DNA of 64,000 bases from Agrobacterium albertimagni AOL15 (GTDB lineage Bacteria > Pseudomonadota > Alphaproteobacteria > Rhizobiales > Rhizobiaceae). Under the pieces are notes generated by a model, which saw only the letters and a list, made by a program, of their open reading frames with translations, was not told where the DNA came from and searched no databases. Below, piece after piece: positions 52,735-61,351 of the stretch (position 1 is its first letter; each line of letters starts with the position of its first letter). A program made the translations under genes and the position numbers. The DNA is taken from assembly GCF_000300855.1 (NCBI RefSeq), contig NZ_ALJF01000008.1, forward strand, positions 248,001-312,000, given 5' to 3'.

Positions 52735-54342
52735 ATGATCATCAACCCCATCCTGCCCGGCTTCAATCCTGATCCGTCGATCTGCCGCGTGGGCGACGAC
52801 TATTACATCGCCACCTCCACCTTCGAATGGTTCCCGGGCGTGCAGATCCATCATTCGCGCGACCTCGCGAACTGGGAGCTCGTGACCCGTCCACTCAATC
52901 GCGCGAGCCAGCTCGACATGCGCGGCAATCCCGACAGCTGTGGCGTCTGGGCGCCATGTCTCTCCTATGCCGACGGCCTCTTCTGGCTCGTCTATACCGA
53001 CGTCAAACGCTTCGAAGGCTCGTTCAAGGACGCGCACAATAACATCGTCACGGCCCCCGCGATCGAAGGCCCCTGGTCCGATCCGATCTATGTCAATTCC
53101 TCCGGCTTCGACCCCTCGCTGTTCCATGACGATGACGGCCGCAAGTGGTTCACAAACATGCAGTGGAACCACCGCCCCGAGGCGCGCAACACCATCGGCC
53201 ATGCCAAGTTCGACGGTATCCTGCTTCAGGAATGGGACCCGAAGACGAAGCGCCTCACTGGCCCGATCAAGAACATCTTCGAGGGCAGTAAACAGGGTCT
53301 CGTCGAAGGCCCGCATGTCTTCAAGCGCAATGGCTGGTATTATCTCACCACTGCCGAGGGTGGCACCGGTTACGACCATGTCGTGACCATGGCCCGCTCG
53401 CGCGCGATCGACGGCCCTTACGAGATGCATCCGAACACGCATCTCATCACCTCGAAGGATGCCCCCGAAGCCGTGCTGCAGCGTGCCGGTCACGGCCAAT
53501 ATGTGGAGACGGCGGATGGCGCGGCCTACCACACCCATCTCTGCGGTCGTCCCATGCAGCCCAAGCGTCGCTGCACGCTCGGCCGCGAAACGGGCCTGCA
53601 GAAAGGCGTCTGGAAGGAGGATGGCTGGCTCTATCTCGAGCAGGGCGGCGTCGTGCCCGCGGTCGAGGTGCCGGCACCTCATGGTGCCGTCAAACGCGAG
53701 GAGCCGGTCGAGACCGTCAGGACATTCGACAGTGCAGACTTACCGAAAGAATTCCAGTGGCTGCGAACGCCGCATCCCGAGCGCCTGTTCAGCCTGACCG
53801 AGAGGGCAGGGCGTTTGCGCCTTTTCGGTCGAGAAAGCATCGGTTCCTGGTTCGAACAGTCGCTGGTCGCCCGCCGCCAGGAGCATCACCGCTTCCGCGC
53901 CGAAACGCGGCTGGAATATTCGCCCGAAACCTATCAACAGGTCGCGGGCCTTACCCATTACTACAACCGCTTCAAGTTCTACGCGCTGGGTGTCTCGACG
54001 GACGAGAAGCTCGGCCGCTCGCTGATCATCCTGTCCTGCCCGGGTAACTATCCTTCCGGCGATCTCACCTTCCCAATCGGCATGGGCCAGTCGATCCCCG
54101 AGGGTGCCATCGATCTCGCCATGGAGATCACCGACAACGACCTGCAATTCTTCTGGCGCCCGGTGGGCGAGGGTGCTTGGCAGGCGATCGGCCCCGTCCT
54201 TGATGCTGGCGTCATTTCCGACGAAGGCGGTTTCGGCGAACACGGCTCGTTTACCGGCGCCTTTGCCGGCATGTTCTGTTTCGACATCACGGGGCAGGGC
54301 CGACCGGCAGATTTCGAGCGGTTTGTGTATCGGCGGGGGTGA
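52735..54342 (+). CDS. GH43 beta-xylosidase-like glycoside hydrolase
   Basis: 535-residue cytoplasmic five-bladed beta-propeller glycosidase (about residues 1-320) with a C-terminal beta-sandwich as in GH43 beta-xylosidases. Catalytic candidates: base D13 (FNPDPS), pKa modulator D126 (GFDPSLF) and acid E191 (VEGPHVF). It would hydrolyse xylo- or arabino-oligosaccharides. The start at 52735 is taken for the GGAGGAG 10 bases upstream; a GTG at 52714 is an alternative. Its presence with a GH2 enzyme suggests a hemicellulose-derived substrate. Confidence 0.9.
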   Translation: MIINPILPGFNPDPSICRVGDDYYIATSTFEWFPGVQIHHSRDLANWELVTRPLNRASQLDMRGNPDSCGVWAPCLSYADGLFWLVYTDVKRFEGSFKDAHNNIVTAPAIEGPWSDPIYVNSSGFDPSLFHDDDGRKWFTNMQWNHRPEARNTIGHAKFDGILLQEWDPKTKRLTGPIKNIFEGSKQGLVEGPHVFKRNGWYYLTTAEGGTGYDHVVTMARSRAIDGPYEMHPNTHLITSKDAPEAVLQRAGHGQYVETADGAAYHTHLCGRPMQPKRRCTLGRETGLQKGVWKEDGWLYLEQGGVVPAVEVPAPHGAVKREEPVETVRTFDSADLPKEFQWLRTPHPERLFSLTERAGRLRLFGRESIGSWFEQSLVARRQEHHRFRAETRLEYSPETYQQVAGLTHYYNRFKFYALGVSTDEKLGRSLIILSCPGNYPSGDLTFPIGMGQSIPEGAIDLAMEITDNDLQFFWRPVGEGAWQAIGPVLDAGVISDEGGFGEHGSFTGAFAGMFCFDITGQGRPADFERFVYRRG

Positions 54343-54364
54343 GGGGCGCGCTGATATACGCCGC

Positions 54365-54451
54365 CGTCATCCTCGGGCTCGTCCCGAGGATCTATTCACG
54401 TCGCAGTCAATTCAACGGTCGCGAAAGCTCGGGACAAGCCCGAGCATGACG
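54365..54451. repeat. Palindromic intergenic repeat, copy 2
   Basis: 87-base element with CGTCAT/ATGACG ends, two internal hairpins (CTCGGG-ctcgt-CCCGAG and CTCGGG-acaag-CCCGAG) and AT-rich middle. Same family as the copy at 25151-25238. It fills the gap between the convergent GH43 and fghA genes. Confidence 0.75.
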
Positions 54452-54467
54452 TCCTGATAGGTTGGCC

Positions 54468-55301
54468 TCAGCCCAACCGTTCCGCATGCCACTTCAGATG
54501 ATCCTCCATGAAGGTCGAGATGAAGTAGTAGGAATGGTCGTAGCGCTCATGCATGCGCAGCGTCAGGCCGATATCGGTGTCCTTCACCGCCTCTTCGAAT
54601 TTCCAGGGCGCAAGACCCGTCTCCAGGAAGCTGTCAGCCTTGCCCTGGTCGATCAGGAATTCGGGGAAGCGGGCGCCGTCTTCCACCAATGCGCAGGCAT
54701 CGTATTCGCGCCACTTCGCCCTGTCAGGCCCCAGATATTTCTCGAAAGCGTCCTGCGTCCAATCGGCGGTCAGCGGGTTGACGATGGGCGCGAAGGCCGA
54801 GCAGCTCTTGAAGCGATCAGGGTTCTTCAGCGCAATCGTCATGGCGCCATGGCCGCCCATGGAATGGCCGAAAATGCCCTGGCGGCTCATATCGGCGCGG
54901 AACTGCTCGGCAATCAGGGCAGGCAGTTCCTCCGTGATGTAGGAATACATCTGGTAGTGCTCGGCCCAGGGTTTTTCCGTGGCGTTCAAATACATGCCCG
55001 CACCCTTGCCCATCTTCCAGTTGGTCAGCTCATCAGGCACATCATTACCGCGCGGGCTGGTGTCGGGGCAGACGATGATCAGGCCGAGCTCGGCCGCCAT
55101 GCGGCGGTATTCGCCCTTTTCCATGACATTGACATGGGTGCAGGTGAGCCCTGAGAGATACCAGAGCACGGGCCGCTTTTCGGTGATCGCCTGGGGCGGC
55201 ACGAAGACCGCGAAGGTCATCTCGGTGCCAGTAGCTTCCGACTGGTGCGAAAAGACGCCCTGCATGCCGCCGAAGGCGGTGTTCTGGGAGAGGATATTCA
55301 T
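54468..55301 (-). CDS. fghA: S-formylglutathione hydrolase
   Basis: 277-residue esterase-D-type alpha/beta hydrolase. The nucleophile Ser is in GHSMGGHGAM, an oxyanion-hole-like LSGLTCTH segment lies near residue 50, and DQGKAD and a His near the C-terminus complete the triad. It hydrolyses S-formylglutathione to formate and glutathione, the second step after FrmA, encoded 1.6 kb upstream on the same strand. The start at 55301 matches the conserved MNILSQN N-terminus. Confidence 0.93.
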   Translation of the reverse strand: MNILSQNTAFGGMQGVFSHQSEATGTEMTFAVFVPPQAITEKRPVLWYLSGLTCTHVNVMEKGEYRRMAAELGLIIVCPDTSPRGNDVPDELTNWKMGKGAGMYLNATEKPWAEHYQMYSYITEELPALIAEQFRADMSRQGIFGHSMGGHGAMTIALKNPDRFKSCSAFAPIVNPLTADWTQDAFEKYLGPDRAKWREYDACALVEDGARFPEFLIDQGKADSFLETGLAPWKFEEAVKDTDIGLTLRMHERYDHSYYFISTFMEDHLKWHAERLG

Positions 55302-55333
55302 GGGGAGGTTCCTTGTTCCTGGCCCTCTAGGGC

Positions 55334-55780
55334 TCATTTCTTCACACGCCGGCAGAGCCGGTCGAGTGTTTCGAGGAATGCCGAGCGGTCGCGCGGCGAA
55401 AAGGCGGCGTTGTAGCCCTTGCTTTCTCCGGTTTCGCGCAGATGTGCGCCGAGATCGCGCATGGCCGTCGCCATGCCGATATTCGCGGTGTCGAAGATAC
55501 GCCCCGTCGGCCCGGTCACCAGCGCGCCGGCTGCCACACAGCGACCCGCAAGCGGCACGTCGGCGGTGATAACGATATCACCCTCGCCACAGCGCTCGGC
55601 AATCCAGTCGTCCGCCGCATCGAAGGCGCCCGAGACGATGACATTCTTGACCATCGGGTCGCGCGAAGGGCGAAGACCGGAATTCGCGACAAAGGTGACC
55701 GGCAGATCATGCCGCTCGGCCACTTTCAGGATCTCCGGCTTTACCGGACAGGCATCGGCATCGACATAGATTTCAGGCAT
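55334..55780 (-). CDS. YaiI/YqxD (DUF188) family protein
   Basis: 148-residue NYN/PIN-like DUF188 protein, with the family's IYVDADACPVKPEI start and FVANSGLRPSRDP segment, and DIVITADVPLAGRC near residue 70. Conserved aspartates suggest metal-dependent nuclease chemistry, but no activity is assigned. It lies 32 bases upstream of fghA in transcription direction and 3 bases after parE. Confidence 0.87.
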   Translation of the reverse strand: MPEIYVDADACPVKPEILKVAERHDLPVTFVANSGLRPSRDPMVKNVIVSGAFDAADDWIAERCGEGDIVITADVPLAGRCVAAGALVTGPTGRIFDTANIGMATAMRDLGAHLRETGESKGYNAAFSPRDRSAFLETLDRLCRRVKK

Positions 55781-55783
55781 GAT

Positions 55784-56083
55784 TCATTCGTCAAAGAATT
55801 TGCGATAGTCTCCCGCCGTGTGCAGGAGACGGACAAGCTCGATGCCGTCGCCGGTATCGAGCGGTTGGTAGATAATCAAGTAGCGGCGAAACGGGAATAG
55901 TCGCATCGCCGGATAGCGGCTGAAACGTCTGCTGCCGAGCTGCGGACGCTCCGACAGCAACCGGTAGCGCTCCTCCAATTCGTGCAGCAGGCGGTTGGCT
56001 GTGGCTTCGTTATCGGCAGCTACATAAGTCCAGATTGCCTTGATGTCCTCGACGAAGAGAGGACGCCTCAGGATGAGAGGCAT
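55784..56083 (-). CDS. ParE/RelE-family toxin
   Basis: 99-residue type II toxin. The sequence begins ILRRPLFVEDIKAIWTYVAA and later has the RPQLGSRRFSRYPAMRLFPF and YLIIYQPL segments typical of ParE-like proteins. ParE toxins poison gyrase; RelE relatives cut mRNA on ribosomes; which applies cannot be told. Translation starts 3 bases after the antitoxin stop, the standard operon order. Confidence 0.85.
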   Translation of the reverse strand: MPLILRRPLFVEDIKAIWTYVAADNEATANRLLHELEERYRLLSERPQLGSRRFSRYPAMRLFPFRRYLIIYQPLDTGDGIELVRLLHTAGDYRKFFDE

Positions 56084-56086
56084 CAG

Positions 56087-56338
56087 TCAGCGCCGCTCGC
56101 GAAATTGCGCGATCAACTCCTCGGCTGTCTCCATGCCCGACGCCGGACCACTGTCCAGCCCGCGTGTCACCTCTTGTTCGAGGTCAGACAAAAACCGATC
56201 AGCATCAGCTTCGCGTTGCTCGAGCAGGTCCAGACTGTAGCCGATCACCTCGGTCGTTGAGTTGAAACGCCCGGATCGAACCAGTCGCTCGATCATATCA
56301 GTTTGCCTGTCATCCAGGACGATGCGGTCATGCTTCAT
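56087..56338 (-). CDS. ParD-like ribbon-helix-helix antitoxin
   Basis: 83-residue protein with an N-terminal RHH fold (MKHDRIVLDDRQTDMIERLV then SGRFNSTTEVIGYSLDLLEQ), DNA-binding and self-repressing, and a C-terminal toxin-wrapping tail. The start at 56338 is chosen because AGGAG lies 9 bases upstream; a longer frame to 56383 lacks such a site. It precedes the parE-like toxin. Confidence 0.83.
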   Translation of the reverse strand: MKHDRIVLDDRQTDMIERLVRSGRFNSTTEVIGYSLDLLEQREADADRFLSDLEQEVTRGLDSGPASGMETAEELIAQFRERR

Positions 56339-56414
56339 GGTCGAAACTCCTGAAGATGGTCCCATTGTAGCAGCTTCTCGCATGAGCAGCCAGCAAGTGA
56401 CGCCGCGTCAAGAC

Positions 56415-56867
56415 CTATCCCTTCCGCAGCATATCCATATGCGGGATGCCATCCTCCAGATACTCTTCCGAGATCACCTCAAACCCAAGCGAGCCATAGA
56501 ATTTCTGCAGATGGCTTTGCGCCGAAATCTCGATCGGTTCACCCGGGTAGCGCTTCTCGACCTCAGCAATCGCCTCGCGCATCAGCGCCTCGCCCAACCG
56601 CTTGCCGCGATGGTTCGGCGAGACCGCCACACGTCCGATGCGGGGCTGATGCTTCGGCGTCGGGCGCCAGAGCCTTGCGCAGGCGAGCAGTTCCTCGCCA
56701 TCGAGCAGCCGCAGATGCAGGCAGTCAATATCGTTGCCGTCGAGTTCCGAATAAGGGCAATGCTGCTCGACGACGAAGACGTCGACGCGCAACTTCAGCA
56801 TGGCGTAGAGATCGACGGCGGAGAACGCATCGAGCCTCCGCACATCGACAGTGTAAGCCACAGACAT
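56415..56867 (-). CDS. GNAT acetyltransferase, ElaA-like
   Basis: 150-residue GNAT protein; MLKLRVDVFVVEQHCPYSEL near residue 25 matches ElaA, and the acetyl-CoA pyrophosphate loop reads RVAVSPNHRGKRLGEALM (R/Q-x2-G-x-G/A class). The ATG shares a base with the frmA stop (TGATG), so it is translationally coupled to frmA. A TTG one codon upstream is also possible. Substrate unknown. Confidence 0.85.
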   Translation of the reverse strand: MSVAYTVDVRRLDAFSAVDLYAMLKLRVDVFVVEQHCPYSELDGNDIDCLHLRLLDGEELLACARLWRPTPKHQPRIGRVAVSPNHRGKRLGEALMREAIAEVEKRYPGEPIEISAQSHLQKFYGSLGFEVISEEYLEDGIPHMDMLRKG

Positions 56868-57994
56868 CAATAGACCACGACGCCGCGGATCGATTCGCCC
56901 TTATGCATCAGGTCAAAACCCTTGTTGATGTCTTCGAGCGGCATGGTGTGGGTGATCATTGGGTCGATCTGGATCTTGCCCTCCATGTACCAGTCGACGA
57001 TCTTCGGCACGTCGGTACGGCCGCGTGCGCCGCCAAAAGCTGTGCCCATCCAGTTGCGGCCGGTGACCAGCTGGAAGGGACGCGTCGAGATTTCCTGGCC
57101 AGCGCCTGCGACGCCGATGATGACGGATTTGCCCCAGCCGCGATGCGAGCTTTCGAGTGCCTGGCGCATCACCTTGGTGTTGCCGGTGCAGTCGAAGGTG
57201 TAGTCGGCTCCGCCGATCAGGTCGTTGCCGCGCTTCGTCATGTTGACGAGATACGGCACGATGTCGTCGCCGACTTCCTTCGGATTGACGAAATGCGTCA
57301 TGCCGAATTTTTCGCCCCATTCCTTACGGTCCGGGTTGATGTCGACGCCGATGATCATGTCGGCACCGGCCAGGCGCAGGCCCTGCAGCACGTTCAGACC
57401 AATGCCGCCGAGACCGAAGACGATGGCCGTCGAGCCGATCTCGACCTTGGCGGTGTTGATAACGGCGCCGATGCCGGTCGTCACGCCGCAGCCGATGTAG
57501 CAGATCTTGTCGAAGGGCGCGTCCGGGTTGACCTTGGCAACGGCAATCTCCGGCAGCACCGTAAAGTTCGAGAAGGTCGAGCAACCCATGTAGTGGTGGA
57601 TCTTGTCCTTGCCGATCGAGAAACGGCTCGTGCCGTCAGGCATCACGCCCTGGCCCTGGGTTGCCCGGATCGACGTGCAGAGATTGGTCTTGCGCGAGGT
57701 GCAGGAATAGCATTCGCGGCATTCCGGCGTGTAGAGCGGAATGACATGGTCACCCTTCTTCACCGAGGTGACACCCGGGCCGACATCGACGACGATGCCT
57801 GCACCTTCATGGCCAAGAATGGCCGGGAAGAGACCTTCCGGGTCGGCACCCGAGAGCGTGAAATCATCGGTGTGACAGATACCTGTGGCCTTCACCTCGA
57901 TCAGCACTTCGCCGGCGCGCGGGCCTTCGAGCTGAACGGTCATGACCTCGAGCGGCTTTCCAGCCTGGGTGGCGACGGCGGCGCGAACATCCAT
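56867..57994 (-). CDS. frmA: S-(hydroxymethyl)glutathione dehydrogenase (class III ADH)
   Basis: 375-residue zinc dehydrogenase that oxidises the formaldehyde-glutathione adduct. Catalytic ligands are in GICHTDDFTLSG (Cys), LGHEGAG (His) and CGVTTG (Cys); structural zinc cysteines are C-x2-C-x2-C-x7-C (CRECYSCTSRKTNLC). GLGGIGLNVLQG is the NAD loop. The start at 57994 has AGGAG 8 bases upstream. First gene of the formaldehyde group, with fghA downstream. Confidence 0.95.
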   Translation of the reverse strand: MDVRAAVATQAGKPLEVMTVQLEGPRAGEVLIEVKATGICHTDDFTLSGADPEGLFPAILGHEGAGIVVDVGPGVTSVKKGDHVIPLYTPECRECYSCTSRKTNLCTSIRATQGQGVMPDGTSRFSIGKDKIHHYMGCSTFSNFTVLPEIAVAKVNPDAPFDKICYIGCGVTTGIGAVINTAKVEIGSTAIVFGLGGIGLNVLQGLRLAGADMIIGVDINPDRKEWGEKFGMTHFVNPKEVGDDIVPYLVNMTKRGNDLIGGADYTFDCTGNTKVMRQALESSHRGWGKSVIIGVAGAGQEISTRPFQLVTGRNWMGTAFGGARGRTDVPKIVDWYMEGKIQIDPMITHTMPLEDINKGFDLMHKGESIRGVVVY

Positions 57995-58044
57995 GGTTTT
58001 TCTCCTGACAAATCGTTGGTGGCGACTTTCGCACGGCTTTAGCA

Positions 58045-58067
58045 TCCGGCTCAAGGGCTGAGCCGGA
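58045..58067. repeat. 9-base perfect hairpin upstream of frmA
   Basis: TCCGGCTCA pairs with TGAGCCGGA around a 5-base loop; TTTTCTC follows on the plus strand. It contains the words CTTTAGC and GGCTCAAG, also present in the repeat at 52541-52710. It may terminate or insulate transcription between the GNAT and frmA genes. Confidence 0.55.
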
Positions 58068-58094
58068 TTTTCTCAAAAGTCTGATTCTTCTCGT

Positions 58095-58712
58095 CTATTC
58101 CGCCTGCAGAACGGGGAAATGCGGCGCGGCGTCGGCGCGGAGCTTGCCCGTTTGGCGGGGGTCTTCGAAGATCTCGACCATGCGCTTATAGGGCCGGAAA
58201 CCGGAGCGCTGGTAGAAGGCGAGTGCCGCCGGATGATCGAGATGGCAGGTGTGAACCCAGAAGCGCGAGATCGGCTTGTCCCATGCCTTGTCGATCGCGA
58301 CATTCATCAGGATACGCCCAGCGCCCGATCCGATCAGGCTCTGGTCGAGGCCGAAAAAGGCAAGTTCGCATTCCCCGGCCTGGCGGAAGTCGAGCTCCAG
58401 AAGTCCGAGCCTTTCGCCATTGCGCATCAGCGAAAAAATCTCGACGGCGGGATCTTCAATGATCGCCGCCAGCTCGTCACCCTCCATCACGGCGCGCGAG
58501 ACCCAGAGCCAGTCTTCTCCGACGCGGCGGTAGAGCGCGCGGTAATCCTCAAGTGCCGGCGCGTTCCAGCGCTCGACCGTCAGCCCATCGGTCGGCGGAT
58601 TGGCGCGAGGTGCAGGTCTGGCGGTCATTTCCAGGCAGGTGACGATGGTCGCGAGCATGTTCGGCGCGACGTCGTGATAGCCGGCGGGGAGGTGCTTTTG
58701 ATCGGAATCCAT
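58095..58712 (-). CDS. GNAT family N-acetyltransferase
   Basis: 205-residue protein with a GNAT fold in the C-terminal two-thirds: SLMRNGERLGLLELDF, FFGLDQSLIGSGAGRILMN (acetyl-CoA loop G-x-G-x-G/A-like) and the PAALAFYQRSGFRPYKRM motif. Start at 58712 (MDSDQK). Upstream frame to 58748 is open but unlikely. Substrate not known. Confidence 0.85.
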   Translation of the reverse strand: MDSDQKHLPAGYHDVAPNMLATIVTCLEMTARPAPRANPPTDGLTVERWNAPALEDYRALYRRVGEDWLWVSRAVMEGDELAAIIEDPAVEIFSLMRNGERLGLLELDFRQAGECELAFFGLDQSLIGSGAGRILMNVAIDKAWDKPISRFWVHTCHLDHPAALAFYQRSGFRPYKRMVEIFEDPRQTGKLRADAAPHFPVLQAE

Positions 58713-58769
58713 GCGGTCTTTTGGAGCTTGAGGGTGGCCGCATGTCAAGCGGGTGGAGTGGCGACGCGA

Positions 58770-60041
58770 TCAGCGAAACAATCTGTCGCAAGCATAGATC
58801 ACCGCGTAGACGTGGATGGCGAGCGCCGCATAGTAGCCGAAGCCGGTCATCAGTCGTTCCGGACCGTTCATCGGCACCAGGGCTTCGCGCGGCTTGGCCG
58901 ATTTCGTCCTGATCATGCCGAGCAGGGTGAAGAGCGCCACGCCGACCGTCAAGACGGGTGCCGCAAGCCCGATTCGCCAGCCGGTCCAGGCGACCACGCC
59001 GGTGACGAGGAAACTGGTGAACGCGAGAATGCGTGGGCCTTGAAACACCTGCCGCAGCACCTGGCCGCCGTCGAAACGGTAAGTGGGCAGAAGGTTGAGA
59101 AGGTTGAAGGCACCGAGAATGACGAGAAAGACCAGGATCGGGCCATCCATTGCCATCGAGTGGGGAATGTCCATCGCCGATTGATGGGCTGCCACGAGGA
59201 TCGGGACAAGCAGCGCCGAGAAACCTGCCCCCATCAGGGCACAGGTCGCGACCTCGAAATGGGTATTGTAGGGCCGACCGCCGATCGCCACGCCGCCCAG
59301 CAGCGGCACGAACAGCATGCGTGTCGTCGGGTGCCCGAAGGCACGATAGGCCACCATGTGGCCGAGTTCATGCAGAAGAATGACGAGGGTCAGGAACACC
59401 GAGATCATCAGGCCCTGCGCCGTCAAGCCAAAGAACGGCCAGAGCAGGACGGTCGAGAGAATCACGAGCACGGTCTGCCACAGGGGGTGTTCGAAATGCA
59501 GAAGGCCCGAGGCCGGACTTTCCTCCACATGGTTTTGCAGTGCGGAGAGTTCGCGGGCCAGCGCTATGCGCCGGAAGAGATAGAAGGCAAGTCCGCGATA
59601 GTTGTCCGTCTGCTCGAAGGTTACCCGGCTGCCCAGCGGTGCCCGTTCGACCTTGCGGCGTTCGCGATAGCCTTCCCAGAAGGTGTGGTCGAGCGTTGTA
59701 TCATTGACCACCCGCAGTTCGCAGGAGAAGCAGCCGGCTGACGTCATCGCGGTGCGATCGACGATCATGGTCCGTCTGCTCGGATGGCCGTGACGATCGC
59801 TTTGCCGATAGGCGAATTCTACGAGATCCGGTTTGCCGTCGACCGGTTCGACGGCAATGACATTGGGATGCCAGGATGTTTGATCGCCGGCGGGGCGGGT
59901 GATGTTCCACAGTTCTTCCGGGCGCTCGCGGATGATCCGGCTCACCCGGATGGTTCGCCGCCCAAGCGGTGCGGCCATCAGGAGCCAGAGCAGGCCGAGA
60001 TTAAAGGCGGCCAGAAACACTGCGGCCTGATACGTCGCCAA
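58770..60041 (-). CDS. M50-type membrane metalloprotease with N-terminal SRPBCC-like domain
   Basis: 423-residue membrane protein. After one N-terminal helix, residues about 30-160 have a lipid-binding SRPBCC-like pattern (RVSRIIRERPEELWNITRPA). The C-terminal half has several helices, the zinc motif H224-E-L-G-H228 and the second ligand region LLPTYRFDGG (LDG-like). This is a site-2 protease fold. An SRPBCC fusion is unusual. The start is TTG at 60041 with GGGAG upstream; the next ATG would drop the first helix. Function unknown. Confidence 0.78.
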   Translation of the reverse strand: MATYQAAVFLAAFNLGLLWLLMAAPLGRRTIRVSRIIRERPEELWNITRPAGDQTSWHPNVIAVEPVDGKPDLVEFAYRQSDRHGHPSRRTMIVDRTAMTSAGCFSCELRVVNDTTLDHTFWEGYRERRKVERAPLGSRVTFEQTDNYRGLAFYLFRRIALARELSALQNHVEESPASGLLHFEHPLWQTVLVILSTVLLWPFFGLTAQGLMISVFLTLVILLHELGHMVAYRAFGHPTTRMLFVPLLGGVAIGGRPYNTHFEVATCALMGAGFSALLVPILVAAHQSAMDIPHSMAMDGPILVFLVILGAFNLLNLLPTYRFDGGQVLRQVFQGPRILAFTSFLVTGVVAWTGWRIGLAAPVLTVGVALFTLLGMIRTKSAKPREALVPMNGPERLMTGFGYYAALAIHVYAVIYACDRLFR

Positions 60042-60141
60042 GAAGCTCTCCCGATACTGCGGATGGATGCTCGAAACCTAGGCGAGAACCCTTAGAATCT
60101 CGTGAGCGAATTCGTTAAAATGCTTCTGAGCTGTCGGACAT

Positions 60142-61074
60142 TCAGGCGACGTCAGAGGCAGTCCGTGCCGGCGTCGCGCGTCTTTGTTCGCGCCAGAGAA
60201 TGAAGAGCCCCGATGCGACGATGATCAGGATGCCGAGCCATTTCGACGGTGTCGGAAACTCGTCGAAGAGCAGGTAACCCAAGGCGACGGCGGCGATGAT
60301 TTCGAAATACTGGAAGGGCGCGAGCACGGACAGCGTCGCCATGCGGAAGGCGCGGACGACCAGAAGATGGATGTAGCCGGAGATCGCGCCGAGCAGGATG
60401 ACCAGTCCGAGGCCGAGCGACGACGCTGGCAGTGATATCTCGAAGTCGATGTCGCCGGCAGCGGTGCCGATGACCAGCGCACCGCCCATGAAAAGGGTTC
60501 CGCCGATGCCGGCCATGGTCTGCATGGTCATGGGCGTATCGGCCTCACCGATCGCCCGGTTCAGGAACATGTAGAGCGCATAGAGAAAGGCGCAGGCAAC
60601 CGGCAGCAGGGCCGTCATGCCGAAGACTTCGTAGCTGGGCTGGATGACGATCATCGCACCACCGAAGCCGACCGCGATCGCCAGCCAACGTCGCCAGCCG
60701 ACTTTCTCCTTGAGGAAGATGGCGGACATCGCGGTCAGGATGAAGGGCTCGACGAAGTAGATGGCGAAGACATCGGCGAGCGGCATGTATTTGACCGCCA
60801 TGAAGAACATCAGGCTCGCGGCGCCATGAATGGCGCCTCGCAACAGGTTCATCCAGGGCCGCTTCGCCGAAAAGGCTGCCAGACCATTGAGTGCGACCAG
60901 GACCGGCAGGACCGAGGCCAGCTGGAAGAAGAAGCGATAGAAGGTTACCTGTCCCGGAGACATGCCCTCGACTGTCGCCATGTATTTCGCGATGGCATCC
61001 ATGATCGGCAGCACGAGCATGCAACCCGCCATGAGGACCATGCCGCGAAAGGGACTGGAGGGCGTGGAACTCAT
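60142..61074 (-). CDS. EamA/DMT-family transporter
   Basis: 310-residue inner-membrane protein with about ten helices in two EamA repeats, typical of the drug/metabolite transporter superfamily that exports amino acids and other metabolites. It has PRGAIHGAASLMFFMAVKYM-like TM3-4 and the second repeat near residue 170. It stands alone between the M50 gene and the XRE gene. Substrate unknown. Confidence 0.9.
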   Translation of the reverse strand: MSSTPSSPFRGMVLMAGCMLVLPIMDAIAKYMATVEGMSPGQVTFYRFFFQLASVLPVLVALNGLAAFSAKRPWMNLLRGAIHGAASLMFFMAVKYMPLADVFAIYFVEPFILTAMSAIFLKEKVGWRRWLAIAVGFGGAMIVIQPSYEVFGMTALLPVACAFLYALYMFLNRAIGEADTPMTMQTMAGIGGTLFMGGALVIGTAAGDIDFEISLPASSLGLGLVILLGAISGYIHLLVVRAFRMATLSVLAPFQYFEIIAAVALGYLLFDEFPTPSKWLGILIIVASGLFILWREQRRATPARTASDVA

Positions 61075-61351
61075 TGTCGGGACTCATCGGAAGAACGCGG
61101 GCTTGAGAGAACAAGCATGATGCGCTCGTCGGGATCAAGCCAAGAAAGTCTGGAACAAAAACTCGCTTGCGTCGTTTACGCTGCGTTTGTACGCATCCTG
61201 CGGATGTCGTCGCGTGGCGGGTTTGCACCTGTTGGTGGCGCCCGCGGAAAGATCCGGGATCTTCATGTCGTCTAATGTAGTGATGTGAGATCGGAGTAGA
61301 AAGGAAAGTCGGCACAGTGTCCGACCTTCCCCGACGGTCAGGAGAAGTCGC

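Noticed and set aside
58119..59741. 540-codon plus-strand frame opposite the GNAT and M50 genes
   Set aside because: Minus strand carries HELGH and GNAT motifs; the plus frame is His/Arg-rich shadow.
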